Source of the DNA: Chloroflexota bacterium
GTDB lineage: Bacteria; Chloroflexota; Anaerolineae; Promineifilales; Promineifilaceae
DNA: 19,862 bases
Assembly: GCA_008501785.1 (NCBI GenBank)
Contig: QQUD01000055.1
Span: 1 to 19,862, forward strand
Direction of reading: 5' to 3'
A model generated the notes under the pieces. That model did not search any database. It saw only the letters and a program-made list of their open reading frames with translations, and was not told the DNA's origin. The stretch's first letter is position 1; the number at the start of each line of letters is the position of its first letter. A program made the position numbers and the translations under genes. Shown here piece after piece: positions 15,663-19,862 of this stretch.

Positions 15663-15716
15663 TCATAAAACAAACAAGAGCGGGTTGCCAAACGAACAAT
15701 GTTTGGCAGCCCACTC
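15663..15716 (-). terminator. Intrinsic terminator of the collagen-tethered octaheme gene
   Basis: The arms 15678-15693 and 15701-15716 pair over 16 positions with two non-Watson-Crick pairs. On the minus strand the stem is followed by a T-rich run (TTGTTTGTTTTA). It lies about 20 bases after the stop of the octaheme lipoprotein gene. The bases 15574-15660 between it and the next gene start must hold the promoter of the 14-heme and cytochrome b unit, if that has one. Confidence 0.78.
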
Positions 15717-15736
15717 CGGCTAACGCCGCTTCACCA

Positions 15737-17011
15737 TTAAGGTGAAGTTGTCCCTGTATCTTCCTCTTCTCCAGGGGCAGGCTCCGGCGATGGGGGTTCG
15801 TGGTAGCCTGTTGCTGCTTCTATCAAAACGTCATCCGTCGCTTCACCAGCAAACCCTTCCGGGTTGTGGCAGCTGCGACAAGCAAAATCGAGGCTTAATT
15901 GCGATAATGCAACCGTGCCATCTTCAGTAAATTGGCCAACCTGTGTTGGTTCAATTGCCATCAAATGGGTGCGAATATCACCGGTAAACCGTTCTGGGTC
16001 ACCAAGCGCGCTTTTTGTCACACGTGGCATGTGGCAATCAATGCAATCCACGGCAAACTTCGCATGAATTTCGTTTTCTTTATTGTTTTCTTCATCAAAG
16101 TGGCAGTTTTCACAGGTAGTGCGTGTTGTTGGGCCACCCATCTGACGGAACTGCACCACCCCTGCATGAGGATCATGGCAAACCACGCAATCTACCGTGA
16201 TATGCTTACTCTGGAACAGCTCTTCATACTGCTCGTGATGCTTGATAAAACCACCACTCGCATTCACTTCTTCTGAGCCGCCACGCACATGGCAATCACC
16301 ACACGCTTCTGCATCCCGATCAATCTCCATACTCCAGGCCAATGGATGATTCACATGCAAACTACCGGGGCCATGACACTCTTCACATTGAATGCCCGGT
16401 TCAGCCCATGTCCCAATCAATCCTGGCAATCCATCTTGATTACCTTCGGTACTATAACCAGTCGTATGGCAGGTGCCACAGTTATACGGCTTTTCTTCAC
16501 CAGCATGGTAGGCTACCCAATCATTCCCCAGTTCAAGTTCATCATTATAAAAGTTGAATTGAGTCGTCGCCTCTGCATCACCGGTAATAATAAACCCTTC
16601 CTGATCAATGAATCGTGCTTTCCAGTTGTATCCACCAATCACATAACTAATATCATCCCAGGTGTATCCTTCGGGAGGACTTGGAACATCAGTAAAGGGA
16701 TAATCTGGGGGTTCGCCATCAACAACGGGGTTTAATTTAAAAGGGTGCCCACTGAGCATAAACACATCATAGAGTTCCTGATGGCATTCTGCGCATGTTT
16801 CACTGCCAACATAAGCTGGGGGTTCAAAATTCAAACCATCCTGTCCGGGAGGCCCAGGAGGCCCAGGAGGCCCATCCAATCCAGTGGCTCCAGGTGGTCC
16901 TTGTGCGCCTTCGGGGCCAGCAGGACCTTGCTCACCTTCAGCTCCGGCACAACCAGCTACAACAAATGCAATCATGATTACCAGTAAAAGAATCCACCAT
17001 CTTCTCGTCAT
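15737..17011 (-). CDS. Octaheme c-type cytochrome lipoprotein with collagen-like tether (second copy)
   Basis: This is a paralogue of the gene at 4212-5468 over its whole length. The signal peptide ends in the lipobox VAGC with Cys21. Twelve Gly-X-Y triplets follow (about residues 23-58, including three GPP in a row), longer than the nine of the other copy. The eight haem motifs (CAECH, CGTCH, CEECH, CGDCH, CVVCH, CENCH, CIDCH, CRSCH) are in the same order and spacing, with the shared block [14 protein letters not shown]. The C terminus is Pro/Glu-rich. A TTG or ATG further upstream (17047) is less likely than the ATG at 17011, which has GGAGG 5 bases upstream and gives a clean signal peptide of 425 residues in all. 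It is its own transcription unit, with a promoter region at 17012-17216 and a terminator at 15663-15716. Confidence 0.88.
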   Translation of the reverse strand: MTRRWWILLLVIMIAFVVAGCAGAEGEQGPAGPEGAQGPPGATGLDGPPGPPGPPGQDGLNFEPPAYVGSETCAECHQELYDVFMLSGHPFKLNPVVDGEPPDYPFTDVPSPPEGYTWDDISYVIGGYNWKARFIDQEGFIITGDAEATTQFNFYNDELELGNDWVAYHAGEEKPYNCGTCHTTGYSTEGNQDGLPGLIGTWAEPGIQCEECHGPGSLHVNHPLAWSMEIDRDAEACGDCHVRGGSEEVNASGGFIKHHEQYEELFQSKHITVDCVVCHDPHAGVVQFRQMGGPTTRTTCENCHFDEENNKENEIHAKFAVDCIDCHMPRVTKSALGDPERFTGDIRTHLMAIEPTQVGQFTEDGTVALSQLSLDFACRSCHNPEGFAGEATDDVLIEAATGYHEPPSPEPAPGEEEDTGTTSP

Positions 17012-17067
17012 CCTATCCTCCTTGAAGAATAGCCGCTTAAAATACAAAAGTTTTAAACACTGACAGG

Positions 17068-17095
17068 TAATTCATTAAAAAACCTTAATGAATTA
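17068..17095. promoter_or_regulatory. Dyad around the inferred transcription start of the octaheme gene
   Basis: Eleven-base arms (17068-17078 and 17085-17095) pair exactly around 6 bases. The dyad begins where transcription should start if the promoter at 17101-17129 is right. It could be an operator or a leader hairpin. Confidence 0.5.
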
Positions 17096-17100
17096 TTAGA

Positions 17101-17129
17101 AGTATAGTTATTTCGATTAATCCCAATAA
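17101..17129 (-). promoter_or_regulatory. Candidate sigma70-type promoter of the octaheme lipoprotein gene
   Basis: On the minus strand TTATTG (17129-17124) and TATACT (17106-17101) are spaced by exactly 17 bases. The -10 box is good and the -35 box only partial. The start would fall near 17094, leaving a leader of about 83 bases. Confidence 0.45.
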
Positions 17130-17146
17130 GTGACATTCCTCATATG

Positions 17147-17189
17147 ATATGGGTAATTTTACTAATGGCATTGGGAATATTACCCATAT
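17147..17189. promoter_or_regulatory. Inverted pair ATATGGGTAAT ... ATTACCCATAT upstream of the octaheme gene
   Basis: Eleven-base arms (17147-17157 and 17179-17189) match exactly across 21 bases. Each contains the heptamer ATGGGTA or its complement. Their centres lie about 58 and 90 bases upstream of the inferred start, suited to an activator. AATGGCATT lies between the arms and also just beyond the dyad at 9276-9292. Confidence 0.45.
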
Positions 17190-17210
17190 GGTACTACATG
17201 ATTTACCCCA

Positions 17211-17247
17211 AGCAAAAAAGAGTACTGCCAATTTGACAGTACTCTTT
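17211..17247 (-). terminator. Intrinsic terminator of the rhodanese gene
   Basis: On the minus strand an exact 11-base stem (17247-17237 with 17227-17217, loop of 9) is followed by a run of six T that begins within the stem. The rhodanese stop codon is about 110 bases upstream, and a MITE-like element fills most of that distance. Confidence 0.85.
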
Positions 17248-17268
17248 ACCTATTTTAGATATTTTTTG

Positions 17269-17340
17269 TGTCATACCCGCGTAGGCGGGTATCCATCTTT
17301 AACAATGGCAGAGGGGATTCCCGCCTGCGCGGGAATGACA
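17269..17340. mobile_element. MITE-like element, copy 1 (72 bases)
   Basis: The 26-base terminal inverted repeats begin with TGTCATACCCGCG and end with CGCGGGAATGACA and differ at three positions. Each arm itself contains a CCCGC-N-GGCGGG hairpin. A second copy lies at 19375-19443. The type (TGTCATTCCCGCG...) is widespread in bacteria as a dispersed non-coding repeat. Confidence 0.82.
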
Positions 17341-17356
17341 ACCATAAAGTACCTTT

Positions 17357-19207
17357 CTATTCAGCAGTAAATTCGATAACTGGGTATCCAGCTTCAACCC
17401 AACCGCCAAAACCACCTTTCAAGCTGCGCACATCGGTGTAACCGTATGACCACAAAATGGACATAGCGATTGTTGAACGATGTCCACTGCCGCAGTAAAC
17501 GACGATGGGTGCATCCAAGTCAGCAGGCCACATATCTTTTTGGGCTACAAACTCTTCTATTGCGATGTGTGTCCAGATTTCAGCTTCAATAACGCCTTTC
17601 TCTTCTAATTCTCCCAGTGTACGAACGTCAATCACGTTCAGTTCTGGATTGTCAATCAGAGCCAGGTTGAAATCGTCAGCGGAAATACCACCGTAGCCTT
17701 CAGGAACGGCTTGCAGAACAGCTCCGAAATATTCAACGGTTGCGGCATCAAGTTCAACTGCGTTCAAAACTTCAGCTTCTGGCGCGAGGCCTTCGACTGT
17801 TGGATAACCAGCTTCAACCCAACCACTGAAGGAGCCACCTTTGAGGCATTTCACATCTTGCCAACCCATTCCTTCCAGAACGGTGAGCGCGATGGTGCAG
17901 CGCCAGCCGCTGCCACAGTAGCTAATAATCGGGGTGTCAAAGCTTGGCAATTTGTCCAAGTTGTCTGCCAGTTCACGGAGCGGAATGTGAACGGCCGTTT
18001 CAATATGACCTTTCTCTTCCAATTCACCTAGTTCACGTACATCCAGTACAAATGGTGCTCCATCAATCAACTGCAAGTTGAAATCATCCAGCCCAATCGT
18101 GTTGTACCCTTCCATGTCAGCCAGGAAAACTTCAAAAGCGGCATCCAAATCGAGTGAAGCTTCTTCTGGTTCAGGAGCGCCAACAACTGGGAAACCATCA
18201 GCAGCCCATGCACCGTAGCCACCCTTCAGGCTGCGTACATCAGTGTAACCGTAAGACCACAACATGGTCATCATGATAGTTGAACGGTGACCGCTGCCAC
18301 AATAAGTAACAATGGGGGTGTCCAAATCTGCTGGCAACATGACCATGTTTGCTACAAATGATTCCAAAGGTAGGAATGTAACGTTTGCAGCATCGATAGA
18401 ACCTTTACCTTCAACTTCCCCAGCAGTACGGCCGTCAATCAAAATCAGGTCTGGATTTTCAACCAGTGCAGTATTCAAATCAGCATTCGCAACGCCGCCG
18501 AACCCTTGTGGAACAGCGTGCAGCATTTCTTGCATCAAAGCAACCATTGCATGGTCTGCTTCAGCAGCATTCAAAACCTCAGCAACCGGCAATTCGCCTT
18601 CAGCAATAGGATAACCAGCGTCAACCCAACCACCAAAGCTGCCGCCCTTGAGACATTTTACATCTTCCCAGCCCAGAGCTTCCAAAGCTGTGAGCGCGAT
18701 GGTGCAGCGCCAACCGCTGCCGCAGTAGCTCATAATGGGGGTGTCAAAGCTTGGCAATTTATCCAAATTGTCAGCAATCTCACTCAATGGAATGTTAACT
18801 GCGCCTTCAATCCAACCTTTTTCTTCGAGTTCGCTAACTTCGCGCACGTCCAAAACAAAGGTGTCAGGATTTTCAATCAGCATCGTGTTCAGCGGTTCAA
18901 CACCGATGGTGTTGTAAGCTTCCATGTCAGCCAAGAAAACTTCAAAAGCGCCGTTGAGATCGGCTTCGCCCATCTCTTCTTCCATGACTTCTTCTTCCAT
19001 GGCTTCTTCTTCTACGGCTTCTTCTTCCATAACTTCTTCAGCCGGTGCTTCTTCTTCAACTTCCTCAACGACCTCTTCTTCGGTCTCCTCTACTTCCACA
19101 GGAGCCTCTGCAACAGGTGCTGCTGCTGGTTCTTCAGCTGCGCCACCACAGGCCACTAAAACGAGTCCAAAAATCAACATCATTAAAAACAAAATACGGG
19201 TTTTCAT
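17357..19207 (-). CDS. Lipoprotein with four rhodanese domains
   Basis: This is an exported lipoprotein that should bind or transfer sulfane sulfur outside the membrane. Using the ATG at 19207 (616 residues), the lipobox LVAC has Cys20. A Glu/Ala/Met-rich linker covers about 22-82. Four rhodanese domains follow with active-site cysteines 162, 303, 431 and 572. Domains 1 and 3 have the loop CGSGWRC and domains 2 and 4 have CGSGHRS. The distance from 162 to 431 and from 303 to 572 is 269 residues in both cases, so a two-domain unit was duplicated whole. The loops have a full cysteine and arginine, so all four could be active. An ATG at 19216 is ruled out because GAGGAG touches it directly; the same GAGGAG is 9 bases before 19207. 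It has its own terminator. Confidence 0.9.
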   Translation of the reverse strand: MKTRILFLMMLIFGLVLVACGGAAEEPAAAPVAEAPVEVEETEEEVVEEVEEEAPAEEVMEEEAVEEEAMEEEVMEEEMGEADLNGAFEVFLADMEAYNTIGVEPLNTMLIENPDTFVLDVREVSELEEKGWIEGAVNIPLSEIADNLDKLPSFDTPIMSYCGSGWRCTIALTALEALGWEDVKCLKGGSFGGWVDAGYPIAEGELPVAEVLNAAEADHAMVALMQEMLHAVPQGFGGVANADLNTALVENPDLILIDGRTAGEVEGKGSIDAANVTFLPLESFVANMVMLPADLDTPIVTYCGSGHRSTIMMTMLWSYGYTDVRSLKGGYGAWAADGFPVVGAPEPEEASLDLDAAFEVFLADMEGYNTIGLDDFNLQLIDGAPFVLDVRELGELEEKGHIETAVHIPLRELADNLDKLPSFDTPIISYCGSGWRCTIALTVLEGMGWQDVKCLKGGSFSGWVEAGYPTVEGLAPEAEVLNAVELDAATVEYFGAVLQAVPEGYGGISADDFNLALIDNPELNVIDVRTLGELEEKGVIEAEIWTHIAIEEFVAQKDMWPADLDAPIVVYCGSGHRSTIAMSILWSYGYTDVRSLKGGFGGWVEAGYPVIEFTAE

Positions 19208-19240
19208 TTCTGTCATCTCCTCAAAAATGAGTTTGCTGGG

Positions 19241-19268
19241 AGCTGTCAGCTATCAGCTATCAGCTATC
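19241..19268. repeat. Tandem heptamer AGCTATC
   Basis: AGCTGTC is followed by three exact AGCTATC units in tandem, and then AGCTTTT. It lies about 35 bases before the rhodanese start codon, between the ribosome binding site and any promoter. Confidence 0.8.
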
Positions 19269-19336
19269 AGCTTTTAGATTTCAGTCAGGGCAGTAAAAAC
19301 TCCCCCGACTGACTCTCAAACAATTTTAAAAATCAA

Positions 19337-19364
19337 ACTTCTGACTTCTAACTACTTACTTCTG
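19337..19364. repeat. Degenerate heptad tract of ACTTCTG type
   Basis: Four 7-base steps keep register: ACTTCTG, ACTTCTA, ACTACTT and again ACTTCTG. The sequence differs from the AGCTATC tract nearby but the period is the same. The MITE-like copy begins 11 bases further on. Confidence 0.6.
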
Positions 19365-19374
19365 TCTTTACAGG

Positions 19375-19443
19375 TGTCATACCCGCGTAGGCGGGTATCC
19401 ATCTTCCTGAGCAGAGTGGATTCCCGCCTGCGCGGGAATGACA
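19375..19443. mobile_element. MITE-like element, copy 2 (69 bases)
   Basis: The terminal inverted repeats are the same as in the copy at 17269-17340; only the central 15-20 bases differ in sequence and length. It lies in the gap between the partial cytochrome gene and the rhodanese gene, so the two copies flank the rhodanese gene. Confidence 0.82.
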
Positions 19444-19481
19444 GATTATCTCAGTTACCAGTTCCAGGAATGAACAATTAC

Positions 19482-19516
19482 TTACCGCTCACCGATTACG
19501 GCTTACGGATCACTGC
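19482..19516. repeat. Heptad tract of TTACGGA type running into a stop codon
   Basis: Five 7-base steps (TTACCGC, TCACCGA, TTACGGC, TTACGGA, TCACTGC) keep register. The stop codon of the minus-strand cytochrome (19503-19505) is the first three bases of the fourth unit, so the last residues of that protein were written by the repeat. Confidence 0.55.
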
Positions 19517-19862
19517 TCTCTGTTTCTACCTCGGCTTCAGCCTCTGCTTCCGCTTCTGCTTCCACATCCACCTCAACCGGTGGCATCTCGATCCCCAGTG
19601 TTGGTGTCATTGGAACGGTGTCTACAATCACGTTACGATTGGCAAAAAGCTCATGCTCAGCCACTTTATCGGCCGTTAAGAACAGGTCTGGGTTGTTGTG
19701 ACACGACTCACAGGTTTCTGTTTGCGGTGTATTCTTCTGAATGTTGTGCGGGGTCGTGTACACCCAAGTGGGCAATGCATCGATGTTTTTCAGCAAATCT
19801 TCACCATAGAATGCGAAGCTGTCGGCAGCTACCGGAACATGCCTTAAGGGGACATACTCGTA
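19503..19862 (-). CDS. C-terminal part of a multiheme c-type cytochrome (cut by the window edge)
   Basis: The frame is open to the right edge; a TTG at 19796 is not a likely start because the 22 codons before it are open and read as normal protein. One haem motif, CESCH, is visible, preceded by LPTWVYTTPHNIQKNTP and followed by NNPDLFLTADKV. The ending is a Glu/Ala repeat and an acidic tail. From memory, multiheme cytochromes of Chloroflexota share the pattern PTWxYxTPHNIQ before a last haem, so the missing part probably carries more haems. It reads in the same direction as the rhodanese gene, but 295 bases with repeats separate them. Confidence 0.78.
   Translation of the reverse strand, partial: YEYVPLRHVPVAADSFAFYGEDLLKNIDALPTWVYTTPHNIQKNTPQTETCESCHNNPDLFLTADKVAEHELFANRNVIVDTVPMTPTLGIEMPPVEVDVEAEAEAEAEAEVETESSDP

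Larger units (their letters stand above)
17012..17356. other. Intergenic region between octaheme and rhodanese genes
   Basis: This 345-base gap has no gene I can support. From left to right it contains the octaheme leader with a dyad (17068-17095), a candidate promoter (17101-17129), an inverted pair of ATGGGTA heptamers (17147-17189), the terminator of the rhodanese gene (17211-17247) and a MITE-like element (17269-17340). An open frame across it is explained by the MITE. Confidence 0.65.
580..18435. repeat. Highly iterated palindrome ACGGCCGT (21 copies through the window)
   Basis: Exact copies start at 580, 1355, 1922, 4306, 5837, 5975, 6153, 7116, 7688, 9179, 9319, 10414, 11261, 13397, 13448, 14678, 15047, 15254, 15437, 17991 and 18428. 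Near-copies ACGGCCGC start at 8273, 9655 and 14552. Nineteen of the exact copies lie in genes. Sixteen of those read ACG-GCC-GTN in the gene's frame and place Thr-Ala-Val in the protein; three read as Asn-Gly-Arg or Asp-Gly-Arg. The span given is that of the outermost copies, not a continuous element. Confidence 0.9.

Noticed and set aside
17149..17370. Open frame of 73 codons on the + strand
   Set aside because: Its second half is the translation of the MITE-like element (HTRVGGYPS ... GIPACAGMT), a well-known false gene, and its first half covers the promoter region and a terminator.
18506..19159. Open frame of 217 codons on the + strand, opposite the rhodanese gene
   Set aside because: It mirrors the Glu-rich linker (giving Phe runs) and the rhodanese repeats; it has no ribosome binding site and no recognisable domain.
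19241..19516. Possible CRISPR array
   Set aside because: The repeats are 7-base tandem units without spacers, and no cas genes are present.

Overview
This window looks like the chromosome of a member of the Chloroflexota (Anaerolineae or a related class). That assignment is an inference from style: moderate GC, lipoproteins with a Glu/Val-rich linker (EVTRVVEV type), heptad-periodic intergenic DNA, a very frequent palindrome ACGGCCGT, and the gene families present. No marker gene fixes the lineage.

The window is almost entirely an electron-transfer locus. At the left end, on the + strand, are a NarL/DegS-type sensor kinase (cut by the window edge) and its LuxR-type response regulator. They converge on a long block of minus-strand genes. 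Read from right to left, the block holds: the C-terminal end of a multiheme cytochrome (19862-19503); a lipoprotein with four rhodanese domains (19207-17357); an octaheme lipoprotein with a collagen-like tether (17011-15737); a 14-heme cytochrome anchored at both ends (15573-13885); a cytochrome b561-type membrane subunit (13875-13006); a decaheme lipoprotein built from two repeats (12859-10595); a UbiA-type prenyltransferase (10505-9627); a tail-anchored octaheme cytochrome (9123-8215); a Tat-exported four-cluster ferredoxin (8157-7381); an NrfD-type membrane subunit (7384-6137); a small membrane protein with a two-CW cysteine domain (6111-5743); a second collagen-tethered octaheme lipoprotein (5468-4212); and a NapC/NirT-like cytochrome (4099-2378). 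A 39-residue membrane protein (9431-9550) is the only gene in the block on the + strand.

I count 58 haem-binding motifs. Three kinds of quinone-facing module occur side by side: NapC/NirT, ferredoxin plus NrfD, and cytochrome b561. All the large cytochromes carry export signals or membrane anchors. No catalytic terminal reductase is visible: there is no molybdopterin subunit and no CXXCK haem. The simplest reading is a quinol-linked wire to the outer face of the cell, whose final acceptor or enzyme is encoded elsewhere. The rhodanese lipoprotein hints at sulfur chemistry.

Transcription units are marked by four good terminators (9564-9628, 10535-10571, 15663-15716, 17211-17247) and two intercistronic hairpins. 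Two promoter regions (upstream of 9123 and of 17011) share ATGGGTA/TACCCAT heptamers. These resemble NarL-family sites and could be targets of the response regulator in this window. Two copies of a MITE-like element and several heptad-periodic tracts lie in the non-coding gaps.
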